64,000 bases of DNA from Setomelanomma holmii (taxonomy: Eukaryota > Ascomycota > Dothideomycetes > Pleosporales > Phaeosphaeriaceae): NCBI GenBank assembly GCA_010015745.1, contig ML978160.1:62001-126000 (forward strand). Direction: 5' to 3'. Made by a program: the position numbers and the translations under genes. Below the pieces are notes generated by a model. That model was not told the DNA's origin and made no database searches. It saw only the letters and a program-made list of their open reading frames with translations. Shown here one piece after another: positions 10,375-20,643 of this stretch (positions are counted from its first letter, which is position 1; every line of letters begins with the position of its first letter).

Positions 10375-12190
10375 CTACTTCTTCCTTCCGGGGGCTTTAG
10401 GAGGCTTTACAATCGTTCTTGCCGTCGTCTTTGCCGGTGCGGCAGGCTTCTTCTGCATTGCTTTTACCTTCGCAGCCACCGGCGCCTTCGCATTCGAGAC
10501 CTTGGGCGCTGGAATCTTGACTTGAGGTGGCGCACGCGCTGCGGGAGCTTTCTTGACCGCTGTCGCAGAAGACTTCACCACTTTGGAAGGCCCCAGTGAC
10601 AAATTTTTAATCGCGTTATTGACTGAAGCCGACTTCGCGGAACTTCCGTGGTGAGACTTGTTCGCAGCGCTGACACCCAATTGTCCCAAAGGAGTTCTCG
10701 AGGTTATGGCGGCAGCCAACGGTTTCGCGCCGTTGACGCCTGTGCGCTTTGTGTACGCAAGAAGTGAGAGGAGGCCGCGGTTTTAGTCTTGACCATTTTA
10801 TCTTTCTGTGCGGGCTTGGAGCCGTCTGCCTTCCTACCGGTCACTGCTGTTTGATTCTGTGCTGTGCATTCTTGAGACTGTCCTCCAGCTTGCCGCTGAT
10901 ACCCAGCGTTGTAATCTGATTCAGGCTGACAGCTGGGAAAGCCCGATTGCCCTCCACCTGCTCCTGCTCCTGATCCGCCGTAATGGACGCCACCACCACC
11001 ACCATATCCGCCTTGGCCTGATCCTCCAGACGGAGGTGCTCCCGAGCCCCCTTTCTCATCATCTTCGGAGGCCCATGTGCGTGGATTTATATGGATGTCG
11101 TGTTCATATTTGAGGTCTTCGGCAAGGCAGTATTGGCAAGGGCTGTAGCCGTTACAGGACCCTGGAGATCTCAGCTGACGACATTCCTTACACATAGAGC
11201 TGCCAGATACACGGCGAGCAGGTTGATGAATAGCTCTTCCCGTCTTGAGTTGTTTAGCATACTCTTTCGAGCCTGCTGGCGCTCCGTTGCTGCATAATCT
11301 TCTTTGTAAAAACAATCGTACTCGAGCTGCCCATCATACTTGGCTTGAACACAATGTTGACAAGGTCGTCCGCCGTAACACGCGTAGCGGCCTTTGTACT
11401 TGTGTTTCCTTTGATAGAATCGACGACAACACGTGGATCGGTGGCCTGCAGGGAATTTAGGTCTTGCCGGTCCGGTCTGCTGTTGTTGCGGCTGAGTATG
11501 CTGCGCAGACTGAACCGGAACCTGGGGAGGATTCCGAACTGGTTGCTTCCCAGCCGCCACGGATGTTGGGGGTGGTGGTGGTTGATATTGTTGCTGACCT
11601 CGGCCTTCCCTGTGGTCAAGTTCGCAACTATCACAGATCATCCGAGTATGTACGCCAAGGCGATGGACTAGCAAACCATTCAATGAACACCTCTCGGGAC
11701 TTTGGAACACTCCTTTTTCTCCACGATCAGTTTGAAGTCGACCGCTCACTGGCGGCCATCCTTCGTGGTGTTCTGGTTCGCCAACCCATCGACCATAGGG
11801 ACAAGCTCCCGTTGTTTTCGGCCTCGTTGCGCAGGCGAGGGCTGTGTAGAACGCTTGCATATTGTGTTCTGGGTTCTGTGATACGCAAGGCGGTCTTTGG
11901 TGGTCAAGGCCTTGTTGTCCAGTTCCCGAAATCTCCGCTGAGATGTTCGTGAAAGATATTTCCGCTCTGAGGAATGCCTCAGTCAAATCGCGCCAGGTGA
12001 GTCTTCGAATGCAAGAGACAATACAGCGGAGTAGATTGTGGGGGACGTGTATCCAACTTGCGCCAGGCAAGGATAGCGTAAAGTTATGAATAGGAGGATG
12101 AACTGGCTGAGTTGCTTTGGTAGGTAGTGCTGGTTTGGAGAAACAAATAGAGAGCGAGCCACGATGCCGCAATATATAGGCAAGACACAT
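10375..12190 (-). CDS. Locus B: cysteine-module protein with basic tail
   Basis: A minus-strand locus read in three frames. A long frame from 12190 to 11171 holds a CDSC motif (ATG at 11641), a Pro/Gln linker and a first cysteine module at 11431-11312 (paired Cys, then RPCQHC and a final Cys). The next frame (to 10704) has a second module at 11192-11127 (CKECRQLRSPGSCNGYSPCQ then YC), a Gly-rich stretch and a Ser/Lys linker. The last frame (to 10375) is a Lys/Ala/Pro tail ending APGRKK. The frame changes near 11290-11250 and near 10770-10720 have no acceptable intron (candidates are under 30 bp), so the locus is either frameshifted or spliced in a way I cannot see. The modules resemble degenerate Zn2Cys6 clusters. 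Nuclear, DNA-binding function is inference from the modules and basic tail. Confidence 0.45.
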
Positions 12191-12196
12191 CCAAGA
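12132..12196 (-). repeat. Upstream segment shared with locus A
   Basis: Counterpart of 6930-6994, in the same orientation relative to its gene. Shared words include acgatgccgcaa and aatagagag. It supports origin of A and B by segmental duplication, or capture of one promoter by both. Confidence 0.6.
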
Positions 12197-12868
12197 GGTC
12201 TCTAGCGTGAAGAGCTATAATTCAAGCTAAGGCCGTGAGGTTGATAGGTTTGCACGCACGAACATATTAGTGATTGAAGCAAATCGTATTCGACCTTGAT
12301 ATTTGATACTTCACACATGTCAGCATTGAAGCGCAGGTCTCTGAAAATATAGGTGTGCTGATTGGCGTTATTATTACCTCTTCAATGCAATGCAAATGAG
12401 TAGGTGCAACCAGTTCACGAGTGGAGTCACATCAGGACGAAACACCTGGCTAGCTGGTGCTCAAAGCCCAAGGCAAGTGCAGCAGGTTCAACCGAGGACC
12501 AAGTTATGACTCCAGTCTTCTCACAAGATGATATATTCTTCCACAACCGTGGGTGTCTTCAAATACTAGGAAAAGCCCGCGCTGACATCGTCCGAGGGAC
12601 TGGCCTCGAACCTTCTTCTCACCTGGGCAATTAACTATAGAGGTGACCGAAGTTGCGGGCAGCACAGATGTGAGTAGAGTGGTTGAGTCTCAAATCAAGT
12701 AGTCACACGGATATCAGAAATGTGATCAATTCCTCAACAGAACAACTCCATTGTTCTATAGAAAGTCATACTCTCCACATCTCCCGAAACTAGGTATGAC
12801 TGTATGCTAAACACGTCGCTCACGCTTGATCAATGTGGCGTGCTGCACTACCTGAATCGTCCGACTTC
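12197..12868. other. Intergenic between loci B and C
   Basis: Nothing recognised. Holds the 5' flank of locus B and the 3' flank of locus C. Confidence 0.45.
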
Positions 12869-14318
12869 CTACTTCCTCAAAACTTTAGACTCCAACCCAC
12901 CACTCTTCGTGGAACTGGGAGCCTTAGGGAGCTTTATGGTTGCCTTTCGCTTTCCATCCGCCTTGGCCGTCTTCAGTTCCGCTGGTTTCTTGGCCGTCTT
13001 CGCTTCCGTTGGTTTCTTGGCCTTCTGACTCGACTCCTTCGACGTGGCGGGCACGTGCTTTGTATGACTATTCTGGGTCGTCGGTGACTGTATTTTGAAT
13101 CTCACCGGCAAAGTCATGGAGTTCGTCGGCGCCGAGGTACCATGTGTACCGCCTCTGGGAGTAGCACCGATGTTTATAGCATTGGGATGCTTTGGCCGCA
13201 AGGGGCTCGATGGAGCTATAACAACTTTGGGATTTGAAACGGTCTCAACGCTGGCGGGTGATATCGAGCTCGTCAACTTGGAAAGAAGACTGTTCTTGGT
13301 CTTGCTAGAACTGTCTGCCTTCGCGGTCTTGGTCTTATTCCCTTGTCTTCCACTAGCTGCAGTGCGGTATTGTTCCTGGAACTGTCCACTGTAGTCTGGT
13401 TCCTTTCCCTTCGAACTTGACTGTTGTTGCGAGCTCGTAGAGCCCGACTGACCTTGTCCTGATCCTGATCCCTGGTCATATGTGTTGCCTCCGCCTGAGT
13501 AAGCCCCTGAGTCCGGAGGTCCTGCATCTGGGTGGCCGGGATCCTGTGGTCGGGACTGGTTCTTGCGGTAAATACACTGCCTGGACGAAAAATCACACTG
13601 TCCACAGGTTGGCCTGACGAGGTCATAGCGGTAATTGTGTTTGTAACAGGGGTCGCATGCCGAACCAGGAGGCCGGCGTCTTTTCTTGGGAGGAAGCTTC
13701 GGTGGAGAAGGCGTGTCACCCGTTACTCTCAATGCGCAATTCCAGATGCAATATATGTTGTCGATAATACAGGTGCCGCAGGACGGTTTGGCTAGGTCGC
13801 AGTTGATCTTCTTCTCATCATAACATGTATCGCATGTGTTGCGGTGGGTGAACAGTGCGCATGCAGGAAGAATTGAAGGATTGAACTGAGGTTCTATTGT
13901 ATGTGGCTACGAACAGTATATGTAGTGCTGGTGAGGCAGGGCAACTGTGAAGTGTACTACGTAGTACAGCAGTGGATACGTGAAACTGTGATACGTCGTA
14001 CAGCAGGAGAGACTCCAAACCGTGACAGCATGACCCTTTGGGACCTAGAAAGGCCGGTTCATCACCTCCGTAAACACACTTTACGCCATGCTCCCGACAA
14101 CACTTACAGCTTGGGCGCTCCAAGTTGCATTTAGTGTTGCGACCGAAGCAAAAGTAGCACCTTTTACGTGGAACGTCGCCCCACCTGCCTCTAGGTGGCG
14201 CCACGCGTTTTTTTCCCTTGCTTGAACCTTCAGACTGTTCTGCATGGGAAGCAGCTTCATCAATGAGTCGTTGGGCTTGTTGTCGACAGAATTCACACTC
14301 TTAGTCCATGCTCAGAGG
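12869..14318 (-). CDS. Locus C: triple Zn2Cys6-like protein with basic tail
   Basis: The coding trace is open from about 14300 (CEFCRQQAQ) through a first module at 14159-14076 with spacing C-x2-C-x6-C-x6-C-x2-C-x6-C, exactly that of fungal Zn2Cys6 clusters. An intron beginning GTATCA or GTATCC (near 14000-13980) and ending CTCAG before 13894 keeps phase. It leads to a second module at 13834-13748 (x2, x7, x6, x2, x6). A Lys/Arg/Pro linker follows, then a third module at 13657-13574 in which the third Cys position is Tyr. A Ser/Gly/Gln-rich linker and a Lys/Ala/Pro tail end at 12869. The true start is unclear, since a TAA lies just upstream of the CEFC motif. Zn2Cys6 proteins normally carry one cluster; three in series without a fungal-TF middle homology region is unusual. 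A nuclear regulator or chromatin-binding role is inference. Confidence 0.6.
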
Positions 14319-15189
14319 TCCATAAACCAATATCTCGTTGTTGTTTTACAACAGTTTCTTCTTAGCCTCGTTCGGTCCTAGCGGCACCGCTATGCCAACA
14401 TAGTGAAATTGGTCTATTTCATGCCAATTGCAACATGCGGTAGCCTTCATGTCCTGTGGCATGTTGAAGATGGATCTCGGGAAGAGTTGAATGGATATCT
14501 TGCGGAAAATTGATCGCAACTGAAGTCGAAAACGAGCGAGTAGTTGCACATCCGAATTCCACAAGGCCCACTAGACTTTTCTCGGTCAATCTATTCGCAT
14601 CGGGCGAAGTGTGACGACCAAGAACTGTGACTTTTGAATTGATGCTAGGCGAGGGAAACGAACAGTCGGAATATATACTGCTAACTTACTCATTTTCGGG
14701 TGAATAGTCATTGATTTTCAGGCTATGAATCAGACCCATGAGTGGGCATTGGATAAGTCACACAGAGCCACGACGCGAAAGCATAAGAGGTCTGTAGAAT
14801 GGTCGTGCGAGTCTCAAAGGCTAGTCGAACAATTTCGCGGGATCAAGAGAGCAATGTTCAGACCTGTCTTTGCGAGATGGCATCATGTTGGAGCGCTTGA
14901 AGTCCAAAGACACATACCGAAGAGCTGCTGCGATAAGAAGACTCGCAAAGGCAAGTTATTGGCCGAAAAATATATGATTCAGAAGTCTGACAATGAAGAG
15001 ATGACAGCGAGGGTCCGTGATGTTGGCCCGGCTCAGCATCGTTCCAAGGTTATGGTCTCTCAACTGGCGGGAGAATGGTGTTCGTCGAATTACTCACCAC
15101 GTATTGGTTAACTCGACTGAGGTAAATTAGACAAAGGAGAACCGTGAGGCAGCCACCTGCACCCACACCCTCTGCATGCTCGCATAAGC
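14319..15189. other. Intergenic with one unsupported frame
   Basis: A plus-strand open frame at 14725-15111 (128 codons, basic, no motif) is the only candidate and may be chance. Otherwise this is the 5' flank of locus C and the 3' flank of the histidine phosphatase. Confidence 0.35.
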
Positions 15190-15963
15190 TCAAGTAGGTG
15201 GTTTCTGTTTGCTCGCTTCGCCCAAATCCTCCGCTTTCGCCGGCTCCTTCGCCTTCTCCTCCACAACTTCTGGCGGAAAGTCATGCTCCTCAACACCAAA
15301 CACGCCTACATCACTCCTCCCCATCCCACCACCCTTCATCTCCGTCTCTTGCGACTCTTTTAACACAAACTTTCCATCGCCGTTCTTCTTCATCGCCTCC
15401 TCATTAAATTTGAACACCCTCCAATCCGCATTGACGAATCGTCGATTACATACCGCCGTCCTCAGAAACCCCGCATGACTCACTACCGCAATGACCTGCT
15501 CCGGTCTCGCATACAGCTCTTTTAAACAGCTCTGGCCTCTCGCGAGAATCGCTTTCTGCGTGAATGCATAAATATTGCTCTCCAGATCCGTCGTCTTGTC
15601 AGGGTACGACTTATCGACTGCCGAGAAATCAAATTGCGGAAACTCAGCCTCCATGACACTGATCTCGCTCCCCGTATCGCAAGGCTTGTCGGCATTTTCT
15701 TGCCAGCCTGCATGCGGCATAACCGAGATGCTCTTCTTGATCAAAAAGTCAAGGCCAATGGTCGCGGTTTGCAGCGTCCGGCGCATGGCGCTGACAACGA
15801 TCAGGTCGACTTTATGGGCGATGGTGCTATTTTGGAGACTGGTGTGGAGCTCGCGGCATTGTTGTTCGCCTAACTCCGTGAGTTTGGGGTCGTGGATGGA
15901 CCAATCGCCGGCGACGTTGTGCAAGGCCTGGGCATGCCGGATGAGAAGGAGTGTTGGTGGCAT
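15190..15963 (-). CDS. Histidine phosphatase superfamily (PGM-like) protein
   Basis: Single-exon gene, 257 residues. The N-terminus carries the branch-2/PGM-like signature LLIRHAQALHN (residues 6-16) with the nucleophilic His. The second catalytic His is in VVSHAGFLRT (about residue 164), and the supporting Arg/Glu regions look intact (AMRRTLQTA; LTELGEQQCR). This is the fungal PMU1-like group, broad phosphatases of sugar phosphates or nucleotides; the substrate cannot be read from sequence. The C-terminal 50 residues are a charged Lys/Glu/Pro extension beyond the usual fold. Predicted to be cytosolic, as no signal peptide is seen. Confidence 0.85.
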   Translation of the reverse strand: MPPTLLLIRHAQALHNVAGDWSIHDPKLTELGEQQCRELHTSLQNSTIAHKVDLIVVSAMRRTLQTATIGLDFLIKKSISVMPHAGWQENADKPCDTGSEISVMEAEFPQFDFSAVDKSYPDKTTDLESNIYAFTQKAILARGQSCLKELYARPEQVIAVVSHAGFLRTAVCNRRFVNADWRVFKFNEEAMKKNGDGKFVLKESQETEMKGGGMGRSDVGVFGVEEHDFPPEVVEEKAKEPAKAEDLGEASKQKPPT

Positions 15964-16292
15964 CGTCGTTGATGGTGTGGTCTTGGTATGCTGGTGTAAT
16001 TCAAAGGTGCAAAAAGGCGAAGTGTTCTGGGATATCTACTTGACTCACATATCTGTTTGTTATTTGCAGTAAGAGATAAGGCACTAACGTTAGTGTTCGT
16101 GGGGGCGGTGTACCTGCGTCATGACGTACTGCGGTTTGGGGCTTGATGGACGCTCTTGCAGCACGTGGAGATGGTGAGACAAAATAAGTAAGTGCGCGGC
16201 GAGCGGTCGTCAAAATGCTTCAGATGCTGTTCGTTATCGTGCATGATCGTCTATGCTGCCCCGGCATCTTGGTACAGTATACGAGCCAACGT

Positions 16293-17366
16293 CTATTCTT
16301 GCATCTTCTCCTCTTCCTCTTCGTCGTCATCACCCTCGAGCGACTTCTTTGCGAGCTTCTCCGCCTCTTCCCTGATCTCTTTTGGCACCTCCTCGTGCCT
16401 GCCCTTGGTGGGACCGTCCAAGGTGCTGAGCCAGGTCATCTCAAGCTCGAACTCCTTGTCCTTGTTGTCGTCGTGAGCAACGTAGATGATGCGAGCTGCC
16501 TCCTTGACACCCTCTTGCAGTGATAGTCCTCCCTCCGAGAGGTTTAGCTTCTCAAGCTCCGACTTGGCGATCTGTCGGCCTTTGCCTGTTGCTGCACCAT
16601 AGTAACCCTGCACATGATTAGTCTTGCGCTGCGAGTCTGTTGCAAACTTCAACATACCCAGTACAGGCCACTGGGCTCGATCATGTACAATGACGGACCA
16701 CCGTGCTTGGCACCCTCCTTCTTGCCTCCAGATCCTACTTTGGGCCCTGAGCCGACCTGCCCGTCGACCGGTAGCTCTGCCTCTGAGTCCCAACCCGCAA
16801 TGATTGCTGTGATACCGAAAGGTCGTACACTGGAGTAAAGGGTGTAAGCCTGAGCGTAGCTTCCCATGCGATCGGCGAGTGACGAGACTGGGATAGGCGC
16901 CTTGTAGAGCTGCCTCCATTGAGCTGCCTCATCGCGAGCTCTTGACACGAAGTGGCGACCATCGGGAAGAAGACCTGAGGAGACCTAACATGTCCTTGTC
17001 AGCAAGCCTGCTGGGTGTAAATCCGCCTCATGCTTACAATGCCCATATTCCTGTCCACTGTTGCTATCCTCTTGTTCGCGCCTTGCTTGAGTAGCTTGCT
17101 TGTGACGAGCTTCTCCAGTGCTAGTACCACACCATCCTTGCACCGTATGCCGACCGCTGTACCACCATTCTCGACTGCCTTTACCGCATATTCGACCTGT
17201 GTGTGTAAGCCAAATATTCGAGGTGGTTACTTGTTGAGAGTCGTACTTGGAAGTTTCGGCCATCGGGCGAGAAGACAGAGTTGGACAGGTCATAGCCTGT
17301 GCCTATTGAAGTCTATACAATTATCAGTGATGCGGTGCCACAAGTACCATTGATTAGGCTCACCAT
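16293..17366 (-). CDS. PRE10: 20S proteasome subunit alpha-7 (Pre10/PSMA3)
   Basis: Five exons: 17366-17364, 17312-17247, 17196-17038, 16984-16658 and 16607-16293. Introns are 47-53 bp with GTGAGC, GTACGA, GTAAGC and GTATGT donors. Together they encode 289 residues. The first exon is just the ATG; splicing joins it to TSIGTGYDLSNSVFSPDG, the alpha-type N-terminal signature that gates the 20S core. Further landmarks are VEYAVKAVENGGTAVGIR, SSLADRMGSYAQAYTLYSSV and YYGAATGKGRQIAKSELEKL. The tail is acidic (DDDEEEEE), typical of Pre10. Between the core strands there is a Gly/Lys-rich insertion of about 20 residues (near GSGPKVGSGGKKEG) that yeast and human lack. It is a structural, non-catalytic ring subunit in nucleus and cytosol. 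Confidence 0.93.
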
Positions 17367-18333
17367 CTTGGGCGCAAGCGGAAGGTGTAGTCTTTTCGAA
17401 GCTTCGTAATGGGTTCGGTACGCGAGTTCTTTAGGTTGGGTGGGATTGGTGGAGGCGTGGATATGTAGATTTGGTGGTGTTGATGGATCTTGAGCTCAGG
17501 CAGTTGCGAGTTGCGCGTTGGAGCTCTGTGCTAGCGCCGCCAAGCCCGCTTTCCAGCCTCAATTGAGGCGTCCGCGATCGCATCACCCCGCCAAAACAAC
17601 CATTGACATTTCTGCATGCTGAAAGCAAACTGTGCATAAAGCAGCTCGCCGCTGGCACAATCAGTACGGTTGCTGCTCAGAGGGATCCAAGGTGCATATT
17701 GCGCTCTGATCCCGACTCCATCCGCCAGCAGCGCTCCAATCGTGCACCACTACGCTCCAGAGGCGCGCCCGCCCCATACAGGTTTGATGAGTTGTCGACC
17801 ATAATTGTCCACTTTCTGCAGGCGACAGTTGCGGTTCATTGGCTGTACGCGCACTAGCCGGACGATTTATGTTTCGGATCTGTCACTAACTGGACAGTGG
17901 GCGACAAAATTATCAAAATCATCCCGCCTTCACGCATGACCCATCCAGGCGACTGCGCTACACAAGTACATAAGGATTCCAGCAGTACGCCGTCTGCTGT
18001 TAATCTCTTCCGCTTTCCTCCAGTATACCGATTCCTTTGACATCCTCTTCGATCTCGCTCTCTTTTTGTTTCTTGCAGCACTGCACGGTTCCGCACAAAG
18101 ACGCTTTGTCGTAGGCGTCAGTATCAGCGCCCAATCCCAGCACGTGCTCCGGGATCGAGATTGAATATCAAACAACATCTGCGGATTCGAGGCGCAATAT
18201 TCGAGGCGGTCCCCGTTTTTGATTCTCTACTCACCAGTACTACTTGCATCTCCGACTAATCATCCATTCTAATTTTCTCAAGATTCGGTCGTGTTCGCTC
18301 CAGCTTCCTGTTGACACTCGCGTATTCAACAGC
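17367..18333. other. Divergent promoter region
   Basis: About 970 bp between PRE10 (minus) and the next plus-strand gene. Several small frames overlap on both strands, none with a motif. Likely holds both promoters and 5' leaders. Confidence 0.5.
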
Positions 18334-19384
18334 ATGCAACCTGCGCCCATCCTTGTCCACCACTGCAACTGTACTTACAATACGCCCGTATCATACAGTC
18401 CAGCCATCTTCTCTCAGAACATATCGTGCGCTCATGTATGTTTCTGTTTCCTCGCCTGCATGACCATATGAAGTACTGACCATTACGTCATAGTGCGGCT
18501 CAATATCAACTGGCATTAACGTCGTTGGAAAGGCTGAAGAGCAGGCCAACATGCAGCAAGATGAGCTCACGCGCTTGTTCTCCGCTCAGATGAGCCTCTC
18601 GCAAAAGGCAAACCAGCAAGCTTTCCAACCACAGCCAGAGCAGCAACAACAACCTGTGCAGCAACAGCAAGAAGAGCAGGCGCCCAAGCAGATTGTGTAT
18701 GCTTCGCAGCACTACACGCATACCCACCATGTCATACCCACACGAAGCGTGTCGGAGCCGCCCGTAAAGACTCACATCGACCCCTCAGATCTCGAAGCTG
18801 TTCTGCTTCGTAACAGCATTGATCCATCACTTCTGTTCCCTTCCCAAATTGACCTCTTCCAAAACGCAGACGATGACCAGCGTCTACGCTTGCTTGAGCT
18901 CTGGCGTATATCGCCCCCCTCAGGCCGCCAAGGATATCCTGAAGGCACTGACTATAACATGTCAAGACAGCTCTACGACTGGCCACCCACAAGTCTTGCC
19001 CAAGAAGAAGCCATGGCCAAGCTGAGGTATGAGAAGCTCGAAGCCGAGAGAGCACAGCAAGAACACATCCAGCAGCATCAAAAGGAACTCGAGCAGAGCA
19101 TGGCGGCAAACGGTCTGAGCACATCACCGACCACTCAAGCTGCCGAGCCATACATGACCTCTGGATATGAGATGATGGCCAGGCGCGAGTACGAACAGTC
19201 TGCGCAGAATGAGAATCCTCTCAAGGAGTCGAGCAGGTACAATCGCACAGACCCGGTGTACAATGGTGGATTGTGGCAGAAGAATGCTGGCAGCATTCAC
19301 GATATGGAGAATCAGTATGGTGCGTATGCGTATGCGAGGGAGTATGGCATGCAGCCTCACGCGGATGAAGAGATGGTTATGTGA
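18334..19384 (+). CDS. Conserved Gln-rich fungal protein, function unknown
   Basis: Two exons, 18334-18435 and 18494-19384, with a GTATGT...CATAG intron of 58 bp, give 330 residues. The start is MQPAPILVHHCNCTYNTPVS and the splice creates a second cysteine pair (CAHCGS), so the N-terminus has HCNC and CAHC pairs that could bind a metal. A poly-Gln stretch lies near residues 60-85. A middle region (THIDPSDLEAVLLRN, FQNADDDQRLRLLELWRISP) looks folded and is followed by a Glu/Gln-rich helix (AQEEAMAKLRYEKLEAERAQ). The C-terminus is Tyr/Met-rich. I do not recognise a named domain, although the middle segment has the look of a conserved ascomycete protein. Confidence 0.75.
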
Positions 19385-19740
19385 TTAGGATACATCGTCA
19401 GGACAATCAAGTGTTCATACGGGAAATTACATACGTTTCCATTTATTAGTCGATACGGATCATACATTGGAAATCAGGCGAGAATTGTTTCGAGGCAACG
19501 TTGGGAAATGAACGAGAATGTGGTTGCATAGGAGGTCAAGTCAGCAAGGATACCCAAACACCACTCTGTCATAGCTCGCAGTTGTTTGATTGTGGCATGC
19601 GTTAGTCAATTGATCGTGGTCCTTTCGTTCAATACACATAATATTCCACTATGCATCCATACAGCCATGTTCTGACTTCATTCCCAAATGCACAACATGT
19701 TTCATACACTGATATACACACGCACCCAACCGCACGCCAC
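19385..19740. other. Convergent 3' region
   Basis: 3' flanks of the plus-strand Gln-rich gene and the minus-strand mL59 gene. Nothing else seen. Confidence 0.5.
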
Positions 19741-20397
19741 CTATTTCTTCGCCCTCGAACTCGGCCACTTCTTCCATCCCCTTCCATGCCCCTTCTGCTT
19801 CCATTCCCGAATCATAGCCGGCATATTCAACATGGCCTGCCGTCTCATCTCCAACCGTCCCTTGAGCGTTCTTTCCCACCCTTTACCCTTAACCTTCTGC
19901 CCCTCGCCCGTACCCTTGACGCGCAACCCGCTCTCAATCCGCCGCGCCTCCTTCTCGCCGGGCTTCTTGCTCGTCCAGGGAAGAAGGTCGACGACGCCAT
20001 GCTGCGAGGCCAGTTTTACCAAATCGGCTTGTTTGCGCAGGCCGAATGTTGGGCCGTGCCACCGTCCCGTGGTGAAGTTCTTGGTGGGGAGGAAAGGATT
20101 GGGGTAGGGCAGGGCGTGGGCTTCTGGTGGGATGCGCGAGTTGCGGGGTGCGGTCGAGGGGATGGGAAAGGGTCCTGCAGCGGAGAGCTCATTTGCTGGG
20201 GTGTTGGGGTCGGTGGGTGGTGTTGTTGATATTATTTCCGATCCGTCTGGACTTGTGCTTGGTGCGGGTGGTGTGGATGTGATGTTCGATGTCGCTGCGA
20301 GGTTTGGGAAGAGGGCCGGTGGCGGGTAGCGTTGGAAGAAGCGTATCAATCGCGGCGGAAGCGCCTGTGCTGCGCGGATGTGTTGTTGGATGCTCAT
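19741..20397 (-). CDS. Mitochondrial large ribosomal subunit protein mL59 (Mrpl25-like)
   Basis: 218 residues from the ATG at 20397 (MSIQQHIRAAQALPPRLIRF), chosen over an in-frame upstream ATG at 20469 because the family starts close to the LPPRLIRFFQRYPP motif. The second hallmark is RWHGPTFGLRKQADLVKLA followed by VDLLPWTSKK. The C-terminus is strongly basic with Trp-Lys pairs, as expected for an rRNA-binding mitoribosomal protein. A Pro/Ser/Thr-rich insert of about 50 residues separates the two conserved parts. Single exon. It acts in the mitochondrial matrix as part of the 54S subunit. Confidence 0.85.
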   Translation of the reverse strand: MSIQQHIRAAQALPPRLIRFFQRYPPPALFPNLAATSNITSTPPAPSTSPDGSEIISTTPPTDPNTPANELSAAGPFPIPSTAPRNSRIPPEAHALPYPNPFLPTKNFTTGRWHGPTFGLRKQADLVKLASQHGVVDLLPWTSKKPGEKEARRIESGLRVKGTGEGQKVKGKGWERTLKGRLEMRRQAMLNMPAMIREWKQKGHGRGWKKWPSSRAKK

Positions 20398-20643
20398 TGT
20401 GGGCGGAATGTGTGGGTTCAATGTTCCGATGGCATCGTGAGTTCGTCTGGGAACTTTTGTGCCAAGCACAAGCTTGGACCTTTGTTCGGTGGTGGAGCTT
20501 GCCCGCCGCCGCGTACCTGAGCTTCTACCTACACATCACGAAGTCACAACACAGAGCTCTCACCATATACGCCCAGCTTCTCTCTTTTCTTAATCCGTAG
20601 ACCGCCCTTGTGATTCAAGAGGGGATTCATACACATCCACAGT

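Noticed and set aside
14725..15111. 128-codon plus-strand frame between locus C and the phosphatase
   Set aside because: Basic, featureless composition and no homologous pattern; kept only as an unsupported candidate.
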